A stretch of DNA of 64,000 nt from CAHJWH01 sp965198905. Its GTDB lineage: Bacteria; Pseudomonadota; Alphaproteobacteria; Caulobacterales; Caulobacteraceae. Position numbers and translations under genes: made by a program. Where the stretch lies: the NCBI GenBank assembly GCA_965198905.1, contig OZ240678.1:248001-312000 (forward strand), given 5' to 3'. The notes under the pieces were generated by a model. It was given only the letters and a program-made list of their open reading frames with translations, did not search any database and was not told the origin of the DNA. Positions within the stretch are counted from its first letter, which is position 1. Each line of letters starts with the position of its first letter. Positions 38,962-49,044 of the stretch are shown here, piece by piece.

Positions 38962-41900
38962 TCAATTACGCGATGGCGTGGGCCGGGGCGTCCGGCTCTT
39001 CAGCGCATCCCATGCCGCAAGCTGCACGCCCAGCTGGTCGTGCAGGCTCCGGAACCGCTCGGTCTCCTGGGTTGTCGGCGCGGTGTCGGCGTCGTCGAGG
39101 AGGGAGGCGAAGGTGGCGTACTGCTCGTTCAGCATGCCGGGGAAGGCGAGGTTGGCCTCCGAGCCCTTCATGTTCACCTGCATCAGGGCCTGCTCGATAG
39201 TGGAGAGCTGGCGTTCCGTAGCGTCGTCGCCTCGGCCCTTGAGCGTGACCTCCTCGGCGCGGACCTCGTTGACGGCGCGGTGCAGGGTGTCGATGTCGTG
39301 CAGGGTGGCGATGGAGAGCACCGTCTTGGCCTCGATCGCCGCCGCGTCCTTGCCGCCGCGCGGGTCAGCGACGAGCACGAGCGGCGCGGTGCGGCTGAGC
39401 CCGCCCATGGTCAGCTTCACCTGATAGGTCCCAGGCGCCGCCAGCGGGCCGCGCGGCGCCTGGCCGGAGTAGAAGGCGCCGGGGATCTGCACGGGATCGT
39501 CCATGCGCAGATCCCAGACGAAGCGGTTCATCCCGGCCTCGGCCGGGATGAGGTGGGGCGGCTCCACCTGGTCGGGCCATTCCGGCGGCTGCTTCTCGCG
39601 GGCGCTGAACGTGCTGGAGATGTGGCGGATGGAGCGGCCCTGGGCGTCCAGGATGTCGAGGGTGACCTCTCCGGTCGGCTTGGCCTTGAACGCATAGTCG
39701 ATCAGCGCGCCGGCGGGCGGGTTCTCGCCCACGGGGCGGCGGGAGTCGACCTGGTCGGGATAGTGCAGCCGGGTGGCCGTCTGCGGCGCGTACAGCCAGA
39801 GGGCCTGGTCCATCGAGGCGGGGGTGGCCTGGCGGAGCGGCGTCAGGTCGTCCAGGATCCAGAAGGCCCGGCCGTGGGTGGCCACCACCAGGTCGTCGCC
39901 CTTGACCACCATGTCATGGATGGGCGTGACCGGCAGGTCGAGTTGCAGCGGCCGCCAGTGCGCCCCGTCGTCGAAGGAGGCGAAGACGCCGAGTTCGGTG
40001 CCGGCGTAGAGCAGGCCGCGGCGGACCGGGTCCTCGCGCACCACGTGGACGATGGCCCCCGGCGGCAGGCCTTGGGTGATCGAGGTCCAGGTGCGGCCGC
40101 CGTCGGCGGTCTTCCAGGCGTAGGGCGCGATGTCGTCCAGCTTGTGCCGGTCCACCGCGATGTAGGCCACCCCCGCATCGTAGCGGGAGGGCTCGATCAT
40201 GCTGATCGTGCTCCATTCGGGCAGGGCGCGCGGGGTGACCTTGCTCCAGTGGGCGCCGTCGTCGGGGCTGGTCTGCACCACGCCGTCGTCGGTGCCGGCC
40301 CACAGCAGGCCCTTGCGCAGCGGGCTCTCCGCGAAGGCGAAGATGGTGTCGTAGTATTCGACGCTGGTGATGTCCTTGGTCAGCGGGCCGCCCGACGCGG
40401 TCTGCTTGGACTTGTCGTTTCGGGTCAGGTCCGGGCTGATGATCTTCCAGCTCATGCCGTGGTCCGTGGTCTTCCACACCGCCTCTGAGGTGACGTAGAG
40501 GGCGTCGGGGTCGTGCGGCGAAAGCATCAGCGGCGAGGTCCAGTTGAACCGGTGGGCCAGTTCGCTCGCGGGGTGGCCGGAGTTGTCGATGGGGTCGGGG
40601 CTGATGTCCTGGGACTGTTCGGAGCGCTTGTCGAAGCGGTCCACCGAGTTCTCGGAGTCGCTGTAGACGACGTTGAAGTCCCGGGGGTCCGGCTGGACGA
40701 AGCCCGCCTCGCCGCCGCCGACGGGATAGAAGTCGCCGGGCCCGATCACGCCCTCGTCGTCGAAGCTGGCGACGCCCAGGTTGCTGTTGTCCTGCTGGGC
40801 GCCGTAGACCCAGTAGGGGAAGCGCATGTCGGTCGCCACGTGGTAGAACTGGGCGGTCGGCTGGTTCATCTGCGTCGACCAGGTCTTGCCGCCATCGAGC
40901 GACACGCTGGCGCCGCCGTCGTTGGCGTTGATCAGGCGCTTGGGTTCGGCGGGGTCGATCCACAGGGCGTGGTGGTCGCCGTGGGTGGCCGGCACCAGGT
41001 TGAAGCTCTTGCCCCCGTCGGTGGAGCGCAGCATGCCGGTGTTCAGCGCGTAGACCGTGTCCACAGCCTTCGGGTCGGCGTAGATCTTGGAGAAGTACCA
41101 GGCGCGCTGGCGGATGCGGCCATCCTCGCTCACCCGCATCCAGTGGGCGCCCGCGTCGTCGGAGCGGTACAGGCCCCCGTCGTGCGCCTCGATCATCGCG
41201 TAGATGCGCCGGGAGTCGGCGCCTGACACCGCGACGTCGATGCGGCCGAGGATGCCGGACGGCAGGCCCTGGCCCTTAAGCTCGCTCCAGGTCACGCCGC
41301 CGTCAGTGGAGCGGAACAGCCCACTGCCCGGCCCACCGCTGGAGAAGTGCCAGGGTTGGCGGCGCACCTGCCACATTGCTGCGTAGACGATGTGTGAGTT
41401 GTTCGGGTCGAAGGTGACGTCGATCGCGCCCGTATCGGGGTCGCGGTAGAGCACCTTGGTCCAGGTCCGGCCCCCATCGGCGGAGCGGAACACGCCGCGC
41501 TCGGCGTTGGGGCCGAAGGCGTGGCCGATGGCCGCGACCATCACGATGTCCGGATTGGTCGGATCGACGATGATGGCGCCGATCTGGCGCGTGTCCTTCA
41601 GCCCGATGTTGGTCCAGGTCTTCCCCGCGTCCATCGACTTGTAGACCCCGTCGCCATAGCTGATGTTTCCCCGCAGCGCCCCTTCGCCGGTGCCGACATA
41701 GACGACGTTGTGGTTGGAGGGCGCCACGGTGACCGCGCCGATGGAGGAGATCGGCTCGTGGTCGAACACGGGCTTCCAGGTGCTGCCCGCATCCATCGTC
41801 TTCCAGACGCCCCCCGCCGCCGCGCCGAAGTAGAAGACGTCGGGCTCCCCTGGCACGCCCGCCACGGCGATGGCCCGGCCGCCGCGGAAGGGGCCGATGT

Positions 41901-42039
41901 TGCGCCAGTGCATGGCGCTGAAGTCGGAAGGCGCGCCCGCGTCCGGCGTGGCGGCTGCGACCAGGGTCGGTGCGAGACACAGCGCCATCGCCGCCAGGCT
42001 TGGAAGGAGCAGACAAGCCTTACGCGTGATCTTCAACAT
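38962..42039 (-). CDS. secreted BNR/Asp-box beta-propeller protein (sortilin-like), copy 1
   Basis: 1025 residues from ATG 42039 (GGGAG upstream). The signal peptide ends around LAPTLVAAA. About eleven Asp-box motifs S/T-x-D-x-G-x-x-W recur (KTMDAGSTW, KSMDAGKTW, RSADGGRTW, RSTDGGVTW, KTADGGRTW), spacing that builds two VPS10-like propellers over about 45-750. A C-terminal part has a beta-sandwich (NRFVWDLRMDD) and a helical tail. Relatives are annotated as glycosyl hydrolase/exo-alpha-sialidase-like or WD40/YVTN proteins; no sialidase catalytic Arg triad was recognised, so a binding or scaffold role is equally likely. Divergent from its paralogue. Confidence 0.88.
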   Translation of the reverse strand: MLKITRKACLLLPSLAAMALCLAPTLVAAATPDAGAPSDFSAMHWRNIGPFRGGRAIAVAGVPGEPDVFYFGAAAGGVWKTMDAGSTWKPVFDHEPISSIGAVTVAPSNHNVVYVGTGEGALRGNISYGDGVYKSMDAGKTWTNIGLKDTRQIGAIIVDPTNPDIVMVAAIGHAFGPNAERGVFRSADGGRTWTKVLYRDPDTGAIDVTFDPNNSHIVYAAMWQVRRQPWHFSSGGPGSGLFRSTDGGVTWSELKGQGLPSGILGRIDVAVSGADSRRIYAMIEAHDGGLYRSDDAGAHWMRVSEDGRIRQRAWYFSKIYADPKAVDTVYALNTGMLRSTDGGKSFNLVPATHGDHHALWIDPAEPKRLINANDGGASVSLDGGKTWSTQMNQPTAQFYHVATDMRFPYWVYGAQQDNSNLGVASFDDEGVIGPGDFYPVGGGEAGFVQPDPRDFNVVYSDSENSVDRFDKRSEQSQDISPDPIDNSGHPASELAHRFNWTSPLMLSPHDPDALYVTSEAVWKTTDHGMSWKIISPDLTRNDKSKQTASGGPLTKDITSVEYYDTIFAFAESPLRKGLLWAGTDDGVVQTSPDDGAHWSKVTPRALPEWSTISMIEPSRYDAGVAYIAVDRHKLDDIAPYAWKTADGGRTWTSITQGLPPGAIVHVVREDPVRRGLLYAGTELGVFASFDDGAHWRPLQLDLPVTPIHDMVVKGDDLVVATHGRAFWILDDLTPLRQATPASMDQALWLYAPQTATRLHYPDQVDSRRPVGENPPAGALIDYAFKAKPTGEVTLDILDAQGRSIRHISSTFSAREKQPPEWPDQVEPPHLIPAEAGMNRFVWDLRMDDPVQIPGAFYSGQAPRGPLAAPGTYQVKLTMGGLSRTAPLVLVADPRGGKDAAAIEAKTVLSIATLHDIDTLHRAVNEVRAEEVTLKGRGDDATERQLSTIEQALMQVNMKGSEANLAFPGMLNEQYATFASLLDDADTAPTTQETERFRSLHDQLGVQLAAWDALKSRTPRPTPSRN

Positions 42040-42353
42040 GCCGAACTCCCGGGAATGCGCCTGAAGCTGATCATGACGCAGGCTGCCGGTTGGCGCCAGG
42101 TCAGGATCAGATCGTGTGCCGCCAGCGCTACACACCGCTCGGTCACTTTGAAACCTTCGCCTCTGGTCACGCACCGCATCGACGTGAAGGTTCGCCGGAC
42201 GTGTCGAGCCACGCAGCAAGCCCTAGCAGACCTGCACGATTGTAGCTCATCGATCGACAAGACGGAGGCCGCTCCCATGGGTCGCAGTCGCCTATTGCAT
42301 GTCCACCGCGCTATGAGGCCGAGCTGAACCTCTACAGGCCGGAGCATAGAAGA
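42040..42353. other. divergent promoter region between two BNR propeller genes
   Basis: 314 bases with no gene. It holds the promoters of both paralogues. No Pho box, Fur box or clear palindrome was seen. GGAG ahead of ATG 42354 and GGGAG ahead of 42039 are the ribosome sites. Confidence 0.5.
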
Positions 42354-45300
42354 ATGTCACCACGGCCAACCCTGGTCAGGCTCGCCACGGTCCTGCTCGC
42401 CTGTGTTGCGGGAGGGGGCGGCCTGGCCCGGGCCGCCGTCGATCCGTCGATGTACCAGGACCTGCACTGGCGCTCCATCGGGCCGTTCCGGGGCGGGCGG
42501 GTGCTGGCGGTCGCAGGGGCGCCGGACGATCCCCGACGCTTCTACTTCGGCGCGGTGAACGGCGGGGTCTGGCGCACCGACGACGCCGGCCGCACCTGGC
42601 GCCCGATCTTCGACGCCGAGCCCGTGGGCTCCATCGGCGCCCTGGCCGTCGCGCCCTCGGCGCCCAAGGTGATCTACGTCGGCACCGGCGAGGCCGACAT
42701 GCGCTCCGACATCGCCCAAGGGGTAGGCCTGTTCAAGTCCGTCGACGGCGGCGCCACGTGGGCCTCCATCGGGCTGAAGGAAACCCAGCAGATCGGCAAG
42801 ATCCTGGTCGATCCCCGCAACCCCGACGTGCTGCTGGTGGCGGCGCTGGGCCACCCCTATGGCCCGAACGCGGAGCGCGGCGTCTTCCGCTCCACCGACG
42901 GCGGCCGCACCTGGACCCGGACCCTGTTCAAGGACGCCGACACCGGGGCCATCGACCTGGCCTACCAGCCCGGCAACCCGGAGGTGGTCTACGCCTCGCT
43001 CTGGCGGACGCGGCGTCCGCCCTGGAACGTCTATCCGCCTTCGACCGGCCCGGGCGGCGGCGTCTACAAGTCCGTCGACGGGGGCCGGACCTGGACGACG
43101 CTGGCCGGCCGCGGCCTGCCGGACAAGCCCGGCCACATCGGCCTCGCTACCACGCCCGCGGCGCCAAACCGGGTCTTCGCTTTAGTCGATGCGGCGGAGG
43201 GCGGCGGCCTGTACCGCTCCGACGATGCGGGGGCGAGCTGGACCAAGCTCAGCGGCGACAAGCGCATCTGGCAGCGCGGCTGGTACTTCGGCGGGATCAC
43301 CGCGGACCCGAAGAACGGCGACCGGGTCTGGGTCTGCGACACCATCATCCTGCGCTCCGACGACGGGGGCGCCCACTTCCTGCCCATCAAGGGCGACCCC
43401 ACGGGCGACGACTTCCACAGCCTGTGGATCGATCCCGCGAACTCCGACCGACGCATCCTGGGCGTAGATCAGGGCACGCTGGTGACGCTGAACGGCGGCG
43501 TGACCTGGAGCAGCTGGTTCAACCAGCCGACCGGCCAGTTCTACCACGTCGCCACCGACAACCGCTTTCCCTACCGCGTCTACGGCGCTCAGCAGGACAG
43601 CGGCGCCGCGGGCGTGCCGAGCCGTACCGACAACCAGGTCGACGGCATCAACATGACCAACTTCCACGAGGTGGTCGCAGGTGGAGAGAGCGACGAGATC
43701 GCCCCCGATCCGGACGATCCGGACACCGTCTACGGCGGCCGGGTGGACAAGCTGGACCTGCGCTCGGGCCAGACCCGCAGCGTGGACCCGACCCTGGCCT
43801 TCCCGGACAATTATCGCGGCACCTGGACCCTGCCGCTGGTGTTCGGCCGCCGCGATCACAGCCTCTACTTCGGCAACCAGCGCATCTTCCGCACCGCCGA
43901 CGGCGGCCGGACCTGGACCCCGATCAGCCCCGACCTGACCCGCCCGACCCTCACCGTCCCCGCCACCCTGGACGCCCCCACCGCCGCCGACAGCTCCGAA
44001 ACCGGACCTCGGCGGGGCGTGGTCTACGACATCGCCACCTCGCCCGCGACCGGCGGGATGATCTGGGCCGGCACCGACGACGGTCTGGTCTGGCGCACGC
44101 GCGACGGCGGCGGCCACTGGGACGACGTCACGCCGGCGGCGCTGAAGCCCTGGTCCAAAGTCGGGACCGTGGAGCCGTCGCACTTCGATCCGCAGGTCGC
44201 TTACCTCGCCGTGGACCGGCACCGGCTGGATGACCAGGCGCCCTACCTCTATCGCACCCGCGACGGCGGCCGGAGCTGGACGTCGATCGCCGCCGGGCTG
44301 CCGAACGACGGCGCCCCGAACTCGGTCAACGTGATCCGAGAGGACCCCGCGCAGCGCGGGCTGCTCTATGCGGGCACGGAGCGGGGGGCGTACATCTCCT
44401 TCGACGACGGTGCGCAGTGGCAGCCGCTGCAGCGCGACCTGCCCCGCACCTCGGTCCGCGACGTCACCGTCCACGGCGATGACCTGGTCATCGCCACCCA
44501 CGGTCGCGGCTTCTACGTCATGGACGACATCGCGCCCCTGCGCGCGCTCGCCGCCGGCGGCCCGTCCGCCGGTCCGCGCCTGTTCGCGCCCGTCCCCGCC
44601 ATCCGCCTGCACGAGCCGCCCTTCACGGGCACGCCCATGCCCAAGGACGAGCCTATGGCGCAGAACCCGCCGCTGGGCGCCTACATCGACTACGCGCTGG
44701 ACACGCCACCCTCGACGCCGGTGCGGATCAGCATCTACGACCCGCACGGCGCCCTGGTGAATCGCTTCAGCAGCAGCGATCCGGCGCCCCCGCTCGACCT
44801 CGCCAAGATCGACGCCGCGCCGGAATGGTTGACCAGGGCGGCCCCGCCGTCGGCCGCCCCGGGCCAGCACCGCTTCGTCTGGGACCTGCACTACCCCGCG
44901 CCCGCAGCGCCCGCTGGCGAAGACGCCGCGGAGGTGGAGGCCGCCTCGGGCGTCTGGGCGCCCCCCGGCGTCTATACCGTGGAGCTGACGGTGGACGGCC
45001 ACAGCCAGCGCGAGCCGCTGGAGGTCCGCCCCGATCCCCGAGTGAAGCTCGATCCCGCGGCCTTCCGGGCCGAGTTCGCCCTCGCCCGCCGAATCGAACA
45101 GACGCAGACGCAGGTCCGCGCCGCCCTTGCCCAGGCGGCGGCCCTCAAGACGAGCCTGACCGCCCAGGCCCAGACCGCCGACGCAGCCCGCAAGGCGGCT
45201 CTGGAGCAGGCGATGGCGCGGGTGGACGCGGTGGCCGACCTGCCGGTGCAGGATCCGGCCAATTCGGTGGGTCACCCTCCGAGCTCGCCCACCGGGCTCA

Positions 45301-45446
45301 GCGACATCGCTGCACGCCTCGCAAAGCTTGAAATCGCTGTGGACGGCGCGGACGGCGCCCCCACTCCCGATGACGTGAGCGGAGTCGACCTGGCGCAAGC
45401 TGCGTTCAAGCTCGCCCTGCAGCGGCTCCACGAGATCGGCGCGTGA
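42354..45446 (+). CDS. secreted BNR/Asp-box beta-propeller protein (sortilin-like), copy 2
   Basis: 1030 residues, paralogue of the divergent gene over its whole length: shared blocks HWRSIGPFRGGR, SIGALAVAPS, GPNAERGVFRSTDGG, PTGQFYHVATDNRFPYRVYGAQQD, RHRLDDQAPY and HRFVWDLHY. A signal peptide ends near LARAAV. About eleven Asp-box motifs (RTDDAGRTW, KSVDGGATW, RSTDGGRTW, RTRDGGRSW). The C-terminal helical region (about 880-1030) is Ala/Gln-rich. Expected in the periplasm or cell surface. A TonB receptor gene starts 36 bases later on the same strand, suggesting cooperation in capturing a large ligand; the ligand is unknown. Confidence 0.88.
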   Translation: MSPRPTLVRLATVLLACVAGGGGLARAAVDPSMYQDLHWRSIGPFRGGRVLAVAGAPDDPRRFYFGAVNGGVWRTDDAGRTWRPIFDAEPVGSIGALAVAPSAPKVIYVGTGEADMRSDIAQGVGLFKSVDGGATWASIGLKETQQIGKILVDPRNPDVLLVAALGHPYGPNAERGVFRSTDGGRTWTRTLFKDADTGAIDLAYQPGNPEVVYASLWRTRRPPWNVYPPSTGPGGGVYKSVDGGRTWTTLAGRGLPDKPGHIGLATTPAAPNRVFALVDAAEGGGLYRSDDAGASWTKLSGDKRIWQRGWYFGGITADPKNGDRVWVCDTIILRSDDGGAHFLPIKGDPTGDDFHSLWIDPANSDRRILGVDQGTLVTLNGGVTWSSWFNQPTGQFYHVATDNRFPYRVYGAQQDSGAAGVPSRTDNQVDGINMTNFHEVVAGGESDEIAPDPDDPDTVYGGRVDKLDLRSGQTRSVDPTLAFPDNYRGTWTLPLVFGRRDHSLYFGNQRIFRTADGGRTWTPISPDLTRPTLTVPATLDAPTAADSSETGPRRGVVYDIATSPATGGMIWAGTDDGLVWRTRDGGGHWDDVTPAALKPWSKVGTVEPSHFDPQVAYLAVDRHRLDDQAPYLYRTRDGGRSWTSIAAGLPNDGAPNSVNVIREDPAQRGLLYAGTERGAYISFDDGAQWQPLQRDLPRTSVRDVTVHGDDLVIATHGRGFYVMDDIAPLRALAAGGPSAGPRLFAPVPAIRLHEPPFTGTPMPKDEPMAQNPPLGAYIDYALDTPPSTPVRISIYDPHGALVNRFSSSDPAPPLDLAKIDAAPEWLTRAAPPSAAPGQHRFVWDLHYPAPAAPAGEDAAEVEAASGVWAPPGVYTVELTVDGHSQREPLEVRPDPRVKLDPAAFRAEFALARRIEQTQTQVRAALAQAAALKTSLTAQAQTADAARKAALEQAMARVDAVADLPVQDPANSVGHPPSSPTGLSDIAARLAKLEIAVDGADGAPTPDDVSGVDLAQAAFKLALQRLHEIGA

Positions 45447-45482
45447 ACGCACAAGCCCTCGCCAGGTGACGACAAAGACCCG

Positions 45483-47612
45483 ATGACTGTTCGTAGAACT
45501 TATGGGGGCAGCGGGCTGCTGGTCGCCTTGGCGCTGGCCTCCAGCGTCGCGGTCGCCGACCCCTCCATCGGGGCGGCCGGGGCGTCCCAGGCTCCGGCCA
45601 CGAGGCTATCTACGGTGGTGGTCACCGCCACCCGTACCCCCGAAGCGGTCGATCAAATCCCGGCCGACATCTCCGTCGTCGACGGATCGGAGCTGAGGTT
45701 TCGCGACGCCCAGACCCTGGCCTCAGCGCTTAGCCTCGTTCCGGGGGTGGAGGCGCCCGCCGGCGGCGACGCCGGCCCCTCCAGCGCGGTGCCGTCGTTC
45801 TGGGGCCTGCACGAATTCGACGCCTTCCTGCTCGTTGTCGACGGCGTGCCCTGGGGCGGCGCCTTCAACCCGATGATCACCACGCTGGACATGAACGACG
45901 TCCAGGACATCGAGGTGCTGAAGGGATCGGCGCCGGTGATGTTCGGCGCCACCTCCTTCGTCGGCGTGGTGCAGCAGGTCCACTACCCCGCCGGCCAAGC
46001 CTCTAACGAGATCGACCTGGACTACGGCGAATACGGCTCGGCGCGGGGCTCGGCGTCGCTGGTCCTGCCCCAGGTCGGCGACCTCAAGCAGTCCCTGGCG
46101 ATCGACGGCCAGAGCCTGGGTTTCGCCGACAAGCGGGAGGCCGTCTCCAACGGCAAGGCGCTCTACCGCGGCGCGCTGGACCTGGGCGGCGGCAAGCTGA
46201 GCTTCGACGGCGACCTCACCTTCGTGCGCGACACGCCCCCCAGCCCGATCATCCGCTCCGGCGCGAGCCTGACCTCTCTCACGCCCATCAACGCCAACTT
46301 CAACCCCGCCGACGCGCGCATCGACCAGAACGAGTACCACGGTCAGGTCGGCTACGAGCGGCCGACGCCGCTCGGCGACTGGAGCACCCTGGTGTCCATC
46401 GCCCATTCCGACATCAAGGACGTGCGCGCCTTTTTGCACCCCGATCTCAGCGGCGACGCCGACAGCCAGGACCAGGATCGCCACATCGACGACGACTACA
46501 TCGACACCCACCTGACCAACACCTTCGGTCCGAGCGTGCTCAGCGTCGGCGCGGACCTGCTCTACGGCCATGGCCAGCAGACGACGCGCAACGGCAACGG
46601 CGGCTACAACGTGCCCCTCGATGGCTCGGTCCTGCCGCCGCCCACCTCGCAGATCGCCGTCAACGAGATCGGCAAGCTCGACGACGACCGGGTGTTCGCC
46701 GGCCAGTACGCCCAGCTCGACTGGAAGCCGGGGGCCAGGTGGGACGTCACCGCGGGCCTGAGACTGAACGAGACCTACGAGCACAAGCGCTCCAGCGACT
46801 TCAACACCCCGCCGCCGGAGCTGGACAGCCAGACCGCGAGCCGCACGGTGGTGCGGCCGACCGAAACCGTGGGCGCCAGCTATCGCGCTTGGCGCGACGG
46901 GGCGGACGAACTGGTCGGCTATGCCGACTTCCGCAACGCCTTCAAGCCGTCGGCGCTCGACTTCGGCCCCGACTACACGCCGACCATCCTGCTACCGGAA
47001 ACCGCGAAGAGCTACGAAGCCGGGCTGAAGGGGGCGCTCGACCGGGGCCGGCTGACCTACCAGGCCGAGCTGTTCCAGCTCGATTTCAGCAACCTCGTGG
47101 TGGCGACGCCCTCGGGAGACCTGGCCAACGCCGCCGGCGAGCGCCTGCGCGGCGTGGAGCTCGAGACGCGGTGGGAGGTGGCCCCGAACCTCTCGCTGGC
47201 GGGGAACTTCGCCTATCACGACGCCAAGTTCACCCAGTACCTGTTCGCCGATCCGGACTCGGGCCTGTCGGTCGATGTCGGCGGAAACCAGCTTCCCCTT
47301 TCGCCGCACATCCTCGCTTCCGGCGGGCTGCTGTACACGCCGCCGCAGGGGCTGAACGGCACGCTGGTGGTCAACTACATCGGCCGGCGCTATCTCGATG
47401 AGGAGAACACGGCCCCCGTCGGCGGCTATGCGACGGTGGCGGCGACGCTGGGCTACCGCTTCGGCCGCTACGGGATCGCCCTGGAGGGCGAGAACCTGAC
47501 CAACCAGCGTCCACCGGTGACATCGAGCGAATTCGGCAGCGAGTCCTTCTACCTGCTGAACGCGCGAACCCTCTGGGTCCGCCTCATCTACAAGCTCAAC
47601 CAGGCGTCCTAG
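45483..47612 (+). CDS. TonB-dependent outer membrane receptor
   Basis: 709 residues. Signal peptide, then a TonB box-like STVVVTATRTPEAV, a plug domain (QTLASALSLVPGVEA, LLVVDGVPWGG, IEVLKGSAPVMFGA) and a 22-strand barrel with alternating aromatic strands to the end (LWVRLIYKLN). The plug sequence resembles small-molecule/metal receptors of the CirA type more than the long sugar receptors. Follows the BNR propeller by 36 bases. It ends three bases from the convergent histidine kinase gene. Ligand unknown. Confidence 0.9.
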   Translation: MTVRRTYGGSGLLVALALASSVAVADPSIGAAGASQAPATRLSTVVVTATRTPEAVDQIPADISVVDGSELRFRDAQTLASALSLVPGVEAPAGGDAGPSSAVPSFWGLHEFDAFLLVVDGVPWGGAFNPMITTLDMNDVQDIEVLKGSAPVMFGATSFVGVVQQVHYPAGQASNEIDLDYGEYGSARGSASLVLPQVGDLKQSLAIDGQSLGFADKREAVSNGKALYRGALDLGGGKLSFDGDLTFVRDTPPSPIIRSGASLTSLTPINANFNPADARIDQNEYHGQVGYERPTPLGDWSTLVSIAHSDIKDVRAFLHPDLSGDADSQDQDRHIDDDYIDTHLTNTFGPSVLSVGADLLYGHGQQTTRNGNGGYNVPLDGSVLPPPTSQIAVNEIGKLDDDRVFAGQYAQLDWKPGARWDVTAGLRLNETYEHKRSSDFNTPPPELDSQTASRTVVRPTETVGASYRAWRDGADELVGYADFRNAFKPSALDFGPDYTPTILLPETAKSYEAGLKGALDRGRLTYQAELFQLDFSNLVVATPSGDLANAAGERLRGVELETRWEVAPNLSLAGNFAYHDAKFTQYLFADPDSGLSVDVGGNQLPLSPHILASGGLLYTPPQGLNGTLVVNYIGRRYLDEENTAPVGGYATVAATLGYRFGRYGIALEGENLTNQRPPVTSSEFGSESFYLLNARTLWVRLIYKLNQAS

Positions 47613-47615
47613 TCA

Positions 47616-48995
47616 TCACGACCAACCGTAAGTCCGATTTTCTCCTCTCCAGTCGCCTGGATTACTGTGCAGGATGTTCGTGCTGGAATCAGTTGGCGGG
47701 AACGTACCTATGATCCTCAGTCCGGGGCGCGCGTTTTCTGCGATCAGTGCGCCGCCGAAGGCCGTTGCCGTGGCCGCAGCGAGGGCGAGGCCGAGACCGC
47801 TGCCGGGAGCGGACCGACTGGCGTCGAGACGAACAAACCGTTCGAAGATGCGGTCTAGCATCGAGTCAGGAACACCTGCTCCATTATCGACAACCTGCAG
47901 GCGAGGCGGCGACGCGAAGATCGACATCACGATCATGGACCCCTGAGGAGTATGCGCCAGAGCATTTTCTAACAGGTTGGCGATCATTCGGCCGAGCGAG
48001 CGGGCGTCGCCCAAGATCAGCGCAGGCGCCTCCGCGGGCTCGAACAGCAGGCTCCTTAGGCCCTCTTCGGCGAGCGGCTGATAAGCGTCGGCGATCCTGG
48101 CGGCGACTTCGTTGAGGTCGACCCGCATCAGCGCAAGACCAGGCGCCCCAGCCTCCAGTTCGGCGATATGCAACAAAGCTTGAAAGGTCGCGAGCACCTC
48201 TTCGACTTGCGATGAGGCGCGAATTAAAGCCTCGCGCAGGACAGGCTCGGAGGGCGGCCGAGCGAGCGCCGTGACGATCATCTGGTTGTGGTGAGCCAGC
48301 GGCCGGCGCAGATCGTGGGCGATGGCGGTGGACGTCTGGCGCAACCCCTCCACCAAGCGCGTCTCGCGCTCCATCATGTCGTTGAGCGCCCGCGCCAGGT
48401 CGTCGAGCTCTGTGGTGGAGCGTTGGCCGACCGGGATGCGCGCGTTGCGGCTGCCCGCAGCAAAGCTCTGCACCGCCCGGGTCAAGCCGTCTGCGCGGCG
48501 CAGGGTTCGTCCGGCGACGGCGATCCCGCCGACCATGCCCAGGCCTGAGACGATCGCCGCGGCGGCGAAGGTCAACGCCAGCAACGGGGCATCCTGTCGC
48601 TCGCGCAGGCTCAGGTCCTCGCCCACCATGAGGCGCAGACCGCCCGGCTCGGGATGAACGAAGACCAGCACCCGCGCCGCGCGGTCGTGGGGCGGACCGA
48701 GCCTGTGCGCGGTGAAGACCGTCCAATGTTTTTGTAAATCGGGGAGCGGCGCCGGCGGCGGCGGGAGGAGCCCGCCCAGCCGCCGGCCGCTGGCGTCCAG
48801 AAGCCGGTAGAGGCGGCTTGGGTCGTGCTGCGGCGCATCGATCTTGCGGATCAGCTCAGGCGTCCGCCCTTGTTCGACCAGATCGCTGGCGTCGTCCTCA
48901 AGCTCCTCGATCTCGGCATGAGCGGCCCGCGTCTCGGCGCGACGCACGAGGACGAGCGCCGCCGTCCCCGCCAAGGTGAAGGCCAGCAGGAACAA
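47616..48995 (-). CDS. sensor histidine kinase (OmpR-type partner)
   Basis: At least 459 residues. N-terminal membrane helix, a periplasmic sensor of about 130 residues, second helix (LLALTFAAAAIVSGLGMVGG), HAMP (DLARALNDMMERETRLV), H-box AIAHDLRRPLAHH, N-box GRMIANLLENALAHTP, G1 VVDNGAGVP and G2 GSGLGLALA. The kinase lacks a standard start: TTG at 48995 would cut the first helix in half, while the helix continues upstream (RLAVLQTVLFLLAF) to an ATT at 49049 that overlaps the regulator stop. A rare start is therefore likely. Pairs with the response regulator immediately upstream. Confidence 0.88.
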   Translation of the reverse strand: MFLLAFTLAGTAALVLVRRAETRAAHAEIEELEDDASDLVEQGRTPELIRKIDAPQHDPSRLYRLLDASGRRLGGLLPPPPAPLPDLQKHWTVFTAHRLGPPHDRAARVLVFVHPEPGGLRLMVGEDLSLRERQDAPLLALTFAAAAIVSGLGMVGGIAVAGRTLRRADGLTRAVQSFAAGSRNARIPVGQRSTTELDDLARALNDMMERETRLVEGLRQTSTAIAHDLRRPLAHHNQMIVTALARPPSEPVLREALIRASSQVEEVLATFQALLHIAELEAGAPGLALMRVDLNEVAARIADAYQPLAEEGLRSLLFEPAEAPALILGDARSLGRMIANLLENALAHTPQGSMIVMSIFASPPRLQVVDNGAGVPDSMLDRIFERFVRLDASRSAPGSGLGLALAAATATAFGGALIAENARPGLRIIGTFPPTDSSTNILHSNPGDWRGENRTYGWS

Positions 48996-49044
48996 AACGG
49001 TCTGCAGAACGGCGAGCCGCAGGCCCGCAGAACGGAAGACCCGC

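Noticed and set aside
38854..40488. 544-codon plus-strand frame opposite the first BNR propeller
   Set aside because: Val/Gly/Arg-rich with no family features; the minus-strand product has Asp-boxes and a signal peptide.
43182..45452. 756-codon open frame on the minus strand opposite the second BNR propeller
   Set aside because: Low-complexity Arg/Ala/Gly/Val translation with no domain; it is the antisense shadow of a GC-rich gene whose plus-strand product has clear repeats.
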